Assembly (NCBI GenBank): GCA_963975885.1
Contig: CAXBIS010000011.1
Span: forward strand, 62,001-126,000
DNA from: Pseudazoarcus sp963975885
Lineage (GTDB): Bacteria; Pseudomonadota; Gammaproteobacteria; Burkholderiales; Rhodocyclaceae
DNA length: 64,000 nucleotides
Direction: 5' to 3'
In this document: positions 1 to 7,705 of the stretch, one piece after another
Numbering within the stretch: the stretch's first letter is position 1
Layout of the letters: every line of letters starts with the position of its first letter
Program-made: the position numbers and the translations under genes
Notes under the pieces: model-generated
The model's input: the letters and a program-made list of their open reading frames with translations, nothing else
What the model was told of the DNA's origin: nothing
Databases searched by the model: none

Positions 1-452
1 GTGCGCGACTGGTTCATGATCGCGCGCTCAATGTTCTGGCGTATCCACCAGGTAGCGTAGGTCGAGAAGCGAAAGCCGCGCTCGGGGTCGAATTTATCGA
101 GGGCGTGCATCAGCCCGAGGTTGCCTTCCTCGACCAGGTCGAGCAGCGGAATGCCGCGGTTGAGATAGTGCTTGGCGATATTGACGACCAGGCGCAGGTT
201 GCGCTCGATCATGGTCTGACGCGCTTCGAAGTCGCCCGCCCGCACCCGGCGAGTCAGCACCCCTTCCTCTTCGGCGGTCAGCAGGGGGTTGGCGCCGATC
301 TCGTTGAGATAGATCTGCGTGACGTCGCTGAGAAAATCGCTCTCTGCCGGAGCGGGCGTTGCGGCCGGCTCGCCCAGCGCCTCAACCTCAAGCGGCAGAT
401 CCGGCTCGCGGGCAACGCTCTGTTCGTCGTCGTCATCGGCCGAATCGTACAT
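1..452 (-). CDS. rpoS: RNA polymerase sigma factor RpoS, N-terminal part (cut by window edge)
   Basis: Stationary-phase/general stress sigma factor that directs core RNA polymerase to stress promoters. About 150 N-terminal residues are visible. After an acidic start (MYDSADDDDE) come the sigma-70 region 1.2 and region 2 signatures: YLNEIG, a run ending NLGLMHALDKFD, and FRFSTYATWWIRQ, the core-binding and -10-recognition segment. The C-terminal regions 3 and 4 lie outside the window. The ATG at 452 is 13 bases beyond the nlpD stop. It sits in the classic surE-pcm-nlpD-rpoS order, where a major rpoS promoter usually lies inside nlpD; I could not place that promoter here. The region 1.2/2 match and the neighbours make the assignment firm. 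Confidence 0.95.
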   Translation of the reverse strand, partial: MYDSADDDDEQSVAREPDLPLEVEALGEPAATPAPAESDFLSDVTQIYLNEIGANPLLTAEEEGVLTRRVRAGDFEARQTMIERNLRLVVNIAKHYLNRGIPLLDLVEEGNLGLMHALDKFDPERGFRFSTYATWWIRQNIERAIMNQSR

Positions 453-465
453 GCGGACCTCGTCG

Positions 466-1422
466 TCAACGCGCCGGCAGGAACTTCGCGGGATCTACCG
501 GCTTGCCCTGCTTGCGAATCTCGAAATGCAGTTTCGGGCGATCCGCATCCGTACTGCCGAGCTCGGCGATCTTCTGACCCTTGCTCACCTTGTCGCCCTC
601 CTTGACCAGCAATTCGCGGTTGTGGGCATAGGCGGTCAGAAAGTCGTCTTCGTGTTTGATGATGACCAGTTTTCCATAGCCACGCAAGCCGCTGCCCGAA
701 TACACCACATTGCCCGCAGCGGCGGCCACGACGGGGTCTCCAGGTTCGCCTGCGATGTCCAGCCCCTTATTGCTGGATTCTTCGAAACCCTCGATGACCT
801 CGCCGCTTGCCGGCCACAGCCACGTCGCCTCAGGGGCCGCGGGAGGGGCGGGCTCTTCAGTCGGCGCTGGCTCAGCCTCGGGAGCGGTGGCGGGCTGGGC
901 GGGCGTGTCCGGCGGCGACGGAATCGGAAACGGTGGTTCGGACGGCAGTATCCGCGGGTTGATCGCTGCCCAGGCCTCGTCCGAGTACTCCGTACGGCCA
1001 CCACGCGGTGATGCGATGAGCGGCACCTGCGCGGCTGGCTGGCCTGGCTCACTCGCCTCGCTCTCGACGCCCGGCGTCTCGATCGGGCGCACCGTAACGG
1101 CTTCCGCGCCGGTGCCGACATCGGGCGGAGCCACACGCAAGCGCTGTCCAACGCGAATCTGATGCGGATTTTCGAGCCCGTTCCACTGCACCAGGTCGCT
1201 TACGCTCTGACCATAGGTGCGGCCGATTCCAAGCAAGGTGTCGCCCTGGCGCACGACGTGATGTTGCCCGTCGGCCTGCGCGCCCCGCGTGGAAGCCTCC
1301 GTGCCGCGCGACGAGTCGCCGAACGGCGCGGGCAGTTGCGACAGGCACCCGCTCAGCAACAAGGCCGAAGCCAGTGGCAAGAGCAGCCGTGCCGTATTTG
1401 CGCGATCGATCGAGTTCTTCAT
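466..1422 (-). CDS. nlpD: NlpD, LysM and degenerate LytM lipoprotein (amidase activator)
   Basis: Outer-membrane lipoprotein expected to activate a cell-wall amidase during septum splitting. The 318 residues begin with a lipoprotein signal ending in LLSGC (lipid-attached Cys26). A LysM peptidoglycan-binding domain follows at about 54-97, then a Pro/Ala/Glu-rich linker and an M23/LytM domain at about 218-318. The metal-ligand motifs of active M23 peptidases are broken: HxxxD reads NKGLD and HxH reads KLH. That is the pattern known for E. coli NlpD and EnvC, which activate amidases and do not cleave peptidoglycan. The start overlaps the pcm stop in an ATGA, implying translational coupling. The likely partner AmiC is encoded at 53.3-54.6 kb. 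Confidence 0.93.
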   Translation of the reverse strand: MKNSIDRANTARLLLPLASALLLSGCLSQLPAPFGDSSRGTEASTRGAQADGQHHVVRQGDTLLGIGRTYGQSVSDLVQWNGLENPHQIRVGQRLRVAPPDVGTGAEAVTVRPIETPGVESEASEPGQPAAQVPLIASPRGGRTEYSDEAWAAINPRILPSEPPFPIPSPPDTPAQPATAPEAEPAPTEEPAPPAAPEATWLWPASGEVIEGFEESSNKGLDIAGEPGDPVVAAAAGNVVYSGSGLRGYGKLVIIKHEDDFLTAYAHNRELLVKEGDKVSKGQKIAELGSTDADRPKLHFEIRKQGKPVDPAKFLPAR

Positions 1423-2072
1423 TCCAGTCCACTCAGCAATGGTACGAAACGGACCGCTTCGTACCGACTTTCCCTGAATACGTCTCCGATCCGCTCGGTC
1501 ATCACCAGCCGCTGTTCGCCGCCAGCCCCAACCGGGATCATCATGCGCCCGCCCGGCGCAAGCTGGTCGCGCAGGGCCTGCGGCAACTCACGAGCACCCG
1601 CCGCAACGATGATGGTGTCGAATGGAGCCGCCTGCGGCAAGCCCTGCGAGCCATCCCCGTGCTTGAGGCGCACATTCGGATAGCGGAACGGTCGCAGATT
1701 CTCCTTGGCCTGCTCGAGCAGCCCGCGAATTCGCTCGATACCGAACACCTCGGCCGCCAGATGCGAAAGCACCGCCGCCTGATAGCCGCATCCTGCACCG
1801 ACCTCAAGCGTGCGCCCGAGTTCGCGCCCGGCACGCAACAACTCGATCATGCGCGCAACCACATAGGGCTGGGAGATGGTCTGCTGGAAACCGATCGGCA
1901 GCGGCGTATCGTCATAGGCGTTATAGGCAAGTGCGGCATCGATGAAATGCTGCCGCGGAACACGCAGCATCGCGTCGAGCACACGCTCGTCGCGAATACC
2001 CTGGGCGCGCAGTCGCTCGACCATGCGAAGCGCAGCCCGGCCACCCGCGTGTGCCGTTTCACGCACCCCCAT
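1419..2072 (-). CDS. pcm: Protein-L-isoaspartate O-methyltransferase
   Basis: Cytoplasmic repair enzyme that methylates L-isoaspartyl residues in aged proteins using S-adenosylmethionine. The 217 residues include the SAM-binding motif EVGAGCGYQA at about 90-100, the family motif QQTISQPY near 64-70, and the late GGRMMIPVG segment. Length matches the family (about 210-220). It sits between surE and nlpD, its standard place in proteobacterial stationary-phase operons, and overlaps nlpD by four bases. A 150 bp palindromic element separates it from surE, so transcription from surE into pcm may be altered compared with the usual tight arrangement. Confidence 0.95.
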   Translation of the reverse strand: MGVRETAHAGGRAALRMVERLRAQGIRDERVLDAMLRVPRQHFIDAALAYNAYDDTPLPIGFQQTISQPYVVARMIELLRAGRELGRTLEVGAGCGYQAAVLSHLAAEVFGIERIRGLLEQAKENLRPFRYPNVRLKHGDGSQGLPQAAPFDTIIVAAGARELPQALRDQLAPGGRMMIPVGAGGEQRLVMTERIGDVFRESRYEAVRFVPLLSGLE

Positions 2073-2224
2073 CTCAGAGCCTGTGAATAAATCTGCTGCG
2101 CGGACCGATTGCTGCGTTGCTCACTCGCTCACTCCTCGCCTATCCATCTGATATGTCTCGTCGTTCGCTCGCTCGCGCCTTGCACTCGGCCCTGCTCGCT
2201 ACGATTTCTTCACAGGCTCTCAGA
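2072..2224. repeat. Palindromic ~150 bp intergenic element with 22 bp inverted ends
   Basis: The segment between surE and pcm is bounded by near-perfect inverted repeats of 22 bases at 2072-2093 and 2203-2224. They share the core agagcctgtgaa / ttcacaggctct and differ at two positions. The interior holds further short GAGCGAGC-like repeats. No protein is encoded. The right repeat includes the surE stop codon. The structure resembles a MITE or large REP/BIME-type element; I see no second copy in this window, so repetition elsewhere in the genome is an expectation and was not observed. Confidence 0.6.
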
Positions 2225-2963
2225 CATCGAGCCACTCCGCGACGGCATTGATCTGACCGTTGTGGGTCAGATCGACGCGCAGCGGCGTGACCGAAACATA
2301 ACCTTCCTCGACGGCTTGAAAATCCGTCCCTTCACCCGCGTCGGCTGCCTGCCCGGCCGGCCCGATCCAGTACACCGTCTCACCGCGCGGCGTCGTGCCG
2401 CGAATGACCGGCTCGGCCTTGTGGCGCTTGCCCAGGCGAGTCACGCGCACGCCACGGATGTCGTCAGTACTGCGGTCCGGGATATTGACATTGAGCAGCA
2501 CGGGCTCGCGGAACGGATCGCGAATGAAGCGCGCTACCAGATCGCGCGCAACCTCGGCGGCCGCCGTGAAGTCGGTCGCCGATTTGCTCGCGAGCGAGAA
2601 CGCAATGGCCGGCACTCCAAGCAGGAAACCCTCGGTCGCCGCGGCGACCGTACCCGAGTAGATCGTGTCGTCGCCCATGTTGGCGCCGTGATTGATGCCC
2701 GACACGACCATATCGGGCAGATGATCGAACATGCCCGTGACGGCCAGATGAACGCAATCGGTGGGCGTGCCGTTGACGAAATTGAAACCGTTGGCGGCCT
2801 GTCTGAGCGCGAGCGGACGATCAAGGGTGAGCGAATTGCTCGAACCGCTGCGATCACGCTCCGGAGCGACCACGGTGATGTCGCCCAGGTCGCGCAGCGC
2901 ATCGGCCAAGGCCGCCAGACCGGGTGCGAAATAGCCGTCGTCGTTGCTTAGAAGTATGCGCAT
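2220..2963 (-). CDS. surE: 5'/3'-nucleotidase SurE
   Basis: Metal-dependent survival-protein phosphatase that dephosphorylates nucleoside 5'- and 3'-monophosphates. From the ATG at 2963 it has 247 residues, the normal family size. The signature MRILLSNDDG sits at the N-terminus with the metal-binding Asp pair D8-D9, followed by APERDRSGSSNS and the GTPTDCV and SGINxGxN segments (seen as SGINHGAN). An in-frame TTG ten codons upstream (2993) is possible, but homologues begin at MRIL. It is the first gene of surE-pcm-nlpD-rpoS. Its stop codon lies inside the inverted repeat of the downstream palindromic element. Confidence 0.95.
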   Translation of the reverse strand: MRILLSNDDGYFAPGLAALADALRDLGDITVVAPERDRSGSSNSLTLDRPLALRQAANGFNFVNGTPTDCVHLAVTGMFDHLPDMVVSGINHGANMGDDTIYSGTVAAATEGFLLGVPAIAFSLASKSATDFTAAAEVARDLVARFIRDPFREPVLLNVNIPDRSTDDIRGVRVTRLGKRHKAEPVIRGTTPRGETVYWIGPAGQAADAGEGTDFQAVEEGYVSVTPLRVDLTHNGQINAVAEWLDV

Positions 2964-3142
2964 CGGATAGGAAGCCGGCGGGATCGCGGGCAACGCCGCG
3001 AGGGGTTGTTAGCTCGCCGATTCTAGCACATGGCTTGCGGACACCCGGGCACGCCATGCGGCCGGTCACGCCATGCCGATTGCCTTGTCTGAGGGGAAGA
3101 CGATGTAATAACTTCGTTACCACATTTAAAGGAGTAGCCGTC

Positions 3143-3493
3143 ATGCGAACCACCATCCGGAGAATCGGCAACTCCCGCGGCGTCCTGATTCCGGCGGCCC
3201 TGCTTGCGCAGACTCGTATCGTCGATGAAGTCGAGATCACGCTCGATGGCAACCGCATCGTCATCGAACCAGGCAAGCCACTGCGTGAGGGCTGGTACTC
3301 GGGCTACGACCTGAAACTGGACGCGGACGCCTGGGAAGACCTGCCGCCGGCGGCCGACAGCGGTGAGTGGGAATGGTCAAGAACCGCCCCGCGGTCCGCC
3401 GCGGCGATGTGTACCGGGTCATCCTGGAGCCAACCATCGGCACCGAGATCCGCAAGACCCGCCCCGCCCTGGTCGTATCCGCCGATGACATGA
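3143..3493 (+). CDS. AbrB/MazE-like antitoxin, reading through its expected stop
   Basis: DNA-binding antitoxin of the MazE/AbrB swapped-hairpin type. The start MRTTIRRIGNSRGVLIP is the typical N-terminal beta-hairpin domain, and the ATG follows an aaaggag ribosome site. The family-like C-terminus ends at GEWEW near codon 78, where relatives stop. Here the frame stays open for about 38 more codons, to 116 residues, inside the toxin gene. The sequence at the junction is GAATGGTCAAG. If the toxin's Val codon were GTG, the antitoxin would read GAA TGG TGA and stop. A G-to-C change, silent in the toxin, would therefore remove the antitoxin stop. The ancestral stop is inferred from the family pattern. 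Confidence 0.7.
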   Translation: MRTTIRRIGNSRGVLIPAALLAQTRIVDEVEITLDGNRIVIEPGKPLREGWYSGYDLKLDADAWEDLPPAADSGEWEWSRTAPRSAAAMCTGSSWSQPSAPRSARPAPPWSYPPMT

Positions 3494-3697
3494 ACCACAC
3501 CTTGCCCCAAGTGATTGTCGCGCCCATCACCGGCAATGGCCAACCACTGGGATGTCGGCCGGAAATCATGCTCGAAGGCCGCTCGGCGCGCATCCTTCTC
3601 GACCAGATTCGCTGCATCGCCAAGTCGAGACTGCGGCCGCATCGACCACCTCCCCGAAAAGCTCTGGCACGAAACACTGCTGTGCATGCTCGCCTGA
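3373..3697 (+). pseudogene. MazF/PemK-like endoribonuclease toxin, frameshifted
   Basis: Remains of an mRNA-cleaving toxin partnered with the preceding antitoxin. The first frame, from ATG 3373, gives MVKNRPAVRRGDVYRV, then KTRPALVVSAD and a VAPITG segment, and DQIRCIAKSRL: canonical MazF features in order. Just after SRL (about 3635) the expected C-terminus continues in the next frame as GRIDHLPEKLWHE and ends in MLA-stop at 3697, giving the usual length of about 108 residues. The unshifted frame instead runs on through unrelated residues to 3825. A one-base insertion near 3635-3640 or a sequencing error would explain this. The toxin is probably inactive as read. Confidence 0.75.
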
Positions 3698-3713
3698 TCC
3701 GGCAGGTCAACGC

Positions 3714-3739
3714 AAAAACGGGCGCCGAAGCGCCCGTTT
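3714..3739 (-). terminator. Rho-independent terminator of the porin gene
   Basis: A perfect 10 bp stem (aaacgggcgc / gcgcccgttt, 3716-3725 with 3730-3739) closes a four-base loop that reads TTCG on the minus strand. A run of five T follows on that strand. It lies just beyond the porin stop codon and is correctly oriented for the porin transcript. Confidence 0.85.
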
Positions 3740-3763
3740 CAATCGAATCGTCAGGAAAGACGA

Positions 3764-4768
3764 TTAGAAGAAGTGACGAACACCCACGGCGAAACCGTCG
3801 GTATTGTTGCCGGGATCTGCATTGACGGCGAAGTTACGCAAGGAGCCTTTATCATTGTTGATGCGCGTATAGCCCGCGTAGGCCGTCGTACGCTTGGACA
3901 GATCGTGGAAGTACACAATCGACCACATATCGGCATCAAGATCGCTGTCTTCGTGGTTCAACTGACCGTAGCCGAGGGAGACTTTACCGGCTTGGCTGAC
4001 CGGAATCGCACCGCTGACGCTCCAGACGTCATTTTCCATCGAACCGACGTCGACCGTCTGCCACGACGCGGAGACCTTGGCGACGCCGAAGTCGTAGGCA
4101 CCGCTGAGCATCCATTCTTTCTGGTCGGAGCTACCACCGCCGTCGATGCGATGGTAGATGACGTTCGCTTCGATCGGGCCGTTTTTGTAAAGCGCGCCCA
4201 GACCCAACTTGTCGTCTTCACTGCGATCATTGTCCTGATTTTTCTCGCCTAGAGCATAAATGGCCTGGAACTCCAAGCCACCGTAGGACTTAGACCGGTA
4301 GTTGATCGAGTTGTTCCAGCGAGCAGCACCAGCAAGGCGGATGGTTGCACCAGCCCCACCGGCGAGCACCGCCTGCGGAGTAAAGGTACCGGAGAGCAGG
4401 AAGTTGCCGGCATCCCTGATGGATGCATCGTAACCTGGCGAATACTGACGACCGAGACCGACGAAGCCGAAGCCACCTTCCAGGCCGAGATACGACCTAC
4501 GAGGGGTCAAAGCAGTACCAGTATCGGCAGCAATCCCGTACTCGAGGTTGAACTTGGCCTTCAACCCGTTGCCCAAATCCTCGGTGCCCTTGAAGCCGAT
4601 GCGCGAGGCACGGAGGGTGCCGCTTTCAACACCGCGGAACTTGTTGTCACCCTGCTTGGCATACACCATGCCGACGTCAACGATACCGTAGATGGTGACA
4701 TTCGACTGCGCCATCACCGGCGCAGACATCAGGCCGGCAACCGCCAGAGCAATGAGTTTCTTTTGCAT
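3764..4768 (-). CDS. Trimeric general porin (Gram-negative porin family)
   Basis: Outer-membrane 16-strand beta-barrel forming a diffusion channel for small hydrophilic solutes. The 334-residue precursor starts with a 20-residue signal peptide ending APVMA. The mature start QSNVTIYGIVDVGM is typical of Neisseria/Bordetella/Burkholderia porins. The C-terminus HFF with terminal Phe is the usual signal for assembly by the BAM complex. Alternating beta-strand composition runs throughout. A ggag ribosome site precedes the ATG. It is monocistronic, with its own terminator downstream and a perfect palindrome in its leader. Selectivity (anion or cation) cannot be told from the sequence. Confidence 0.93.
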   Translation of the reverse strand: MQKKLIALAVAGLMSAPVMAQSNVTIYGIVDVGMVYAKQGDNKFRGVESGTLRASRIGFKGTEDLGNGLKAKFNLEYGIAADTGTALTPRRSYLGLEGGFGFVGLGRQYSPGYDASIRDAGNFLLSGTFTPQAVLAGGAGATIRLAGAARWNNSINYRSKSYGGLEFQAIYALGEKNQDNDRSEDDKLGLGALYKNGPIEANVIYHRIDGGGSSDQKEWMLSGAYDFGVAKVSASWQTVDVGSMENDVWSVSGAIPVSQAGKVSLGYGQLNHEDSDLDADMWSIVYFHDLSKRTTAYAGYTRINNDKGSLRNFAVNADPGNNTDGFAVGVRHFF

Positions 4769-4796
4769 GAATTTCTCCTCTAGTTTTAAGCTGAAA

Positions 4797-4813
4797 CCAG
4801 CAGCGCCTGCTGG
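4797..4813. promoter_or_regulatory. Perfect 7-3-7 palindrome in the porin leader
   Basis: ccagcag-cgc-ctgctgg lies 29-45 bases upstream of the porin ATG. It could be an operator or a hairpin in the 5' untranslated RNA. No regulator can be named from the sequence. Confidence 0.4.
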
Positions 4814-5421
4814 CCCGACTTACCTCTCAATCGAGAAGCTGGGGTGATTGTGCAAAAGCGCTGCCGGTGGCCGCAAGCTCGGCGTAACAAAAAGAAAGAT
4901 GAGGCGGCGGATTGTGTTGCGTGCCCGCAACAAGCGCTCGAACCAAGGTCACGGGTAAACCCCGACGACCCTTCGCGCACCTTTCCTGCACCCAGTATGC
5001 GTCGACGCGGATCACCCGCGGTCAATCACACCGAAGCGCCTCACCGGGCTTGCTTGGGGGCATTTCGCGACGCGTCGGCGACGACCATATTCCGATGCAT
5101 GACATCCTGCCCGGATGCATTACGCGTCGGGCCAACCCGCCCCCTCGAAGCGAGACGGCCCGATGCTCACCGCAGCCTTCGGTGCGCGATGCGGCCCGAC
5201 ATGTCGCGGTACGGCAACACCCCCAGGGGGTAGGACTGCGAGTCATCCGCAATAAAATGCTTGTGTTCGCGCAACCCCGGCCTCATACTGCGTTGGCGGG
5301 TTTTCAAAGTACGTCGGCTCTTCGTAGTACCTCAGCGGTATCGGCAAGTGCTCTTGACCTTGATTCTCGTATTTTCGGGCTCACGCCCACGTTTCATTCA
5401 ATCATTGCAAGGATGCACATC
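4814..5421. other. Long intergenic region between porin and cold-shock gene
   Basis: About 600 bases with no convincing gene. Short open frames here have no start signals, no recognisable domains and unremarkable composition. It must hold the divergent promoters of the porin and of the cold-shock gene, whose untranslated leader (with pyrimidine-rich tracts around 5330-5400) is probably long, as is usual for csp genes. No confident -35/-10 pair was found. Confidence 0.5.
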
Positions 5422-5628
5422 ATGGCAACCGGTACCGTAAAGTGGTTCAACGACGCTAAGGGCTTCGGCTTCATCACCCCCGCGGACGGCGGCGAAGACG
5501 TCTTCGCTCACTTCTCCGCGATTCAGGGTGGCGGCTTCAAGTCGCTGGCCGAGAACGACAAGGTTTCGTTCGACATCGTGTCTGGCCCGAAGGGCAAGCA
5601 AGCCGCGAACATCCAGCGCATCGACTGA
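5422..5628 (+). CDS. Cold-shock domain protein (CspA family)
   Basis: Small single-stranded nucleic-acid-binding protein that acts as an RNA chaperone. The 68 residues form one complete cold-shock domain with RNP1 (KGFGFITP) and RNP2 (VFAHFS). The ATG at 5422 (MATGTVKWFN) matches the family start, with aagga upstream; a frame continuing further upstream is not needed. A strong terminator follows directly, so the gene is monocistronic. Which paralogue it represents cannot be decided here. Confidence 0.96.
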   Translation: MATGTVKWFNDAKGFGFITPADGGEDVFAHFSAIQGGGFKSLAENDKVSFDIVSGPKGKQAANIQRID

Positions 5629-5645
5629 ACGTCTGCCGCTGAATG

Positions 5646-5675
5646 AAAAAAGCCCAGGTCATCCTGGGCTTTTTT
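5646..5675 (+). terminator. Rho-independent terminator of the cold-shock gene
   Basis: A 13 bp stem, aaaaaagcccagg (5646-5658) with cctgggctttttt (5663-5675), closes a tcat loop. It lies 17 bases after the cold-shock stop codon. The flanking A and T runs make it potentially bidirectional, so it could also end transcripts reading leftward from tenA. Confidence 0.92.
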
Positions 5676-5746
5676 ACGTCCACTCATTACGTTCGCTCAC
5701 GCCTCAAATGCAGCACGTCCAACACCAACGCAATTAAGAGCAGGCC

Positions 5747-6412
5747 CTAGTCGGCCAGATCCAGTCCCATCTGCCAGAAATCGGCCTCCAGTCGCGAGGC
5801 TGCATCGAAGATTTCCACCAATTCGTCGAAGCGTGCGGCATCAACCCGAGCGAGCCTGGCGTCGACCCACTCGCGCTCGTCCAGCGCGACCTGCTGAAAC
5901 TCGTCACCGGCGTACATCTCGATCCACGCCGCATAAGGGTTGCCGTCGAGCCGCGTGAAAGGTTGCTTGAGTAACCACCGTGCGATCTCCGCATAACCAA
6001 TCATGCATGGCGACAAGGCCACATGCAGGTCCAGCAGATCGCCCCGGTTCCCGGTATCGAGCACGTAGCGTGTATAGGCCAGCGTCGCGCGTGACTCAGG
6101 CAGGCGCGCGAGTTGCGCCTCGGAGATGCCCCATTCGCGGCAATAGGCTACGTGCAGGTCCAGCTCGACATCGAGGATCGCTTTCAGGCCATCACCGGCA
6201 CGGCGCAGATCAGCCAGATCGCGGCTTTTGTAGGCTGCCAGCGCAAAGGCCCGCGCAAAGTGGATCAGGAACAGATAGTCCTGCTGCAGGTAGTGACGAA
6301 ATGCAGGCTGCGCAAGATCGCCCGCGCCAAGGCTACGCACGAAGTCGTGCCGACAGTACGCCTCCCACGAATTACGGCAGCGTTGCTTGAGGACGTCGAA
6401 GCGGTGCGTCAT
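5747..6412 (-). CDS. tenA: TenA family aminopyrimidine aminohydrolase (thiaminase II)
   Basis: Cytoplasmic enzyme of thiamin salvage that hydrolyses aminomethyl-pyrimidine breakdown products to HMP. The 221 residues form the all-helical TenA fold. The catalytic Cys is C136 in LSPCMIGYAEI, with Tyr140 next to it. The early HYLQQDYLFL segment supplies the substrate-binding Asp45. Length equals the family norm. No thiamin riboswitch or other thi gene is visible nearby. It lies between the cold-shock gene and the metal-efflux cluster and is not obviously linked to either. Confidence 0.92.
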   Translation of the reverse strand: MTHRFDVLKQRCRNSWEAYCRHDFVRSLGAGDLAQPAFRHYLQQDYLFLIHFARAFALAAYKSRDLADLRRAGDGLKAILDVELDLHVAYCREWGISEAQLARLPESRATLAYTRYVLDTGNRGDLLDLHVALSPCMIGYAEIARWLLKQPFTRLDGNPYAAWIEMYAGDEFQQVALDEREWVDARLARVDAARFDELVEIFDAASRLEADFWQMGLDLAD

Positions 6413-6499
6413 GTCACAAATCCTCGGTCGACGCGGAACTCGGTTTCGTCAAGCGGCTTACAAAGCGCCGCCCCGGGTGCATGTCGACAGGCACCCAGT

Positions 6500-7438
6500 T
6501 CACGAGCGTTCGTGTTCGCTGTCGTGGCACCCGTACAAAGCTGCACCGTCATGCGCATGACGAGGATGCTCGAACTCGAGGGTGGAATGGCCGATGCCGA
6601 ATCGCTCCTCAAGCGCGGACTTGATCTGCGCCTTGATTGCCTCGATACGGGTCCAGCCCTGCTCGGACAACACCACATGCGCATCCAGGGTGAAAATTCG
6701 CTCGTGCACCTGCCAGAGGTGCACATGGTGCAGGTCGGCCACGCCATCGATCGCTCGCACGGCCTCGAGCACATCTTCACTCTCGACCCCAGGGGGACTG
6801 CCCAGCATGAGGGTACGCATGGGCGTTCCGATCTCGGTGAACGATAGATACAGAATGTAGATCGCGATGCCGATGGTAATTGCCGGATCGACCCACCACA
6901 TGTCGTAGAGAATGATGAGCGTACCGGAGACGATCACCGCAACCGAAGCCAGCGCGTCGGAAAGATTGTGCAGGAAAAGCGCGCGGATGTTCACGCTGCC
7001 CTTCTGCATGGAATACGTAAGTAACGCCGTCAGCGCGTCCACGATCAGCGCCACGCCCGCGATGGCGACTACCATCCAGCCAGCGACCTCCGGCGGATCT
7101 ATGAGCCGCATACCCCCTTCGTAGACCAGGTAGAGCCCGATCACGATCAGCGTGGTGTAGTTTATCAGAGCAGCCACCACCTCGATCCGGCCGTAGCCGA
7201 AGGTCATTCCCGAATCCGCCGAACGACGTGCGATCTTGCGCGCAGCAAAAGCGATGAGCAGCGCGGCCACGTCCGAGAAATTGTGCAGGGCATCGGCAAT
7301 CAGCGCGAGGCTACCCGCAAGAATGCCCCCGACGATCTGTGCGACGGTGAGGATGCCGTTCGCCCAGATTGCTACCGCAACGCGGCGGTCTCCGCTTTCT
7401 GGGTCGAGATGAGCGTGGTCGTGATGTGAATGGGCCAT
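6500..7438 (-). CDS. czcD: Cation diffusion facilitator, CzcD/ZitB type
   Basis: Inner-membrane Zn2+/Cd2+/Co2+:H+ antiporter exporting metal from the cytoplasm to the periplasm. The 312 residues have a His-rich N-terminus (MAHSHHDHAH), six membrane segments and a cytoplasmic ferredoxin-like C-terminal domain with a His-rich tail. The transport-site motifs HNFSD (52-56, TM2) and HNLSD (about 158-162, TM5) are intact. It is the last gene of a czcI-C-B-A-D-like order on the minus strand, the order known from Cupriavidus. A 267-base gap with two perfect hairpins separates it from czcA. The exact metal cannot be read from the sequence. Confidence 0.92.
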   Translation of the reverse strand: MAHSHHDHAHLDPESGDRRVAVAIWANGILTVAQIVGGILAGSLALIADALHNFSDVAALLIAFAARKIARRSADSGMTFGYGRIEVVAALINYTTLIVIGLYLVYEGGMRLIDPPEVAGWMVVAIAGVALIVDALTALLTYSMQKGSVNIRALFLHNLSDALASVAVIVSGTLIILYDMWWVDPAITIGIAIYILYLSFTEIGTPMRTLMLGSPPGVESEDVLEAVRAIDGVADLHHVHLWQVHERIFTLDAHVVLSEQGWTRIEAIKAQIKSALEERFGIGHSTLEFEHPRHAHDGAALYGCHDSEHERS

Positions 7439-7605
7439 CAGGAGGCTCCTTTTGACAACGAGCTATTGGCCGAACCGTCGAAGAGTCGGCGCCAGAATCT
7501 ATGCGGACTCCGATCGTTACGCGCAGATCGGGATGCATCGCATGGACACGGCGGATGATCAATGGCAATCAAAGCACGGTCGCTGCACGAGCAGAAGGGA
7601 CAGGC

Positions 7606-7694
7606 GTCCGGTATTGATGAATACCGGACGTACAACGCGGCGACAACCAGTTTGCCACGGGCGCAAAGGCTGACAATAGCGTTGATATTGTCAG
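7606..7694. promoter_or_regulatory. Two perfect hairpins in the czcA-czcD intercistronic gap
   Basis: Hairpin 1 is gtccggtatt / aataccggac (7606-7615, 7620-7629) with a four-base loop. Hairpin 2 is ctgacaata / tattgtcag (7670-7678, 7686-7694) with a seven-base loop. Neither is followed by a clear T-run on the minus strand. They may stabilise the czcCBA messenger or lower read-through into czcD. Confidence 0.55.
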
Positions 7695-7705
7695 GCGCGC
7701 GGGCA

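Noticed and set aside
3600..3700. Programmed +1 frameshifting in the MazF-like toxin
   Set aside because: No slippery sequence with stop codon or stimulatory structure is apparent, and the partner antitoxin is also abnormal. Decay or a sequence error is simpler.
4786..5252. Short open frames in the porin/cold-shock intergenic region
   Set aside because: They lack ribosome sites and domain character and overlap each other on both strands.
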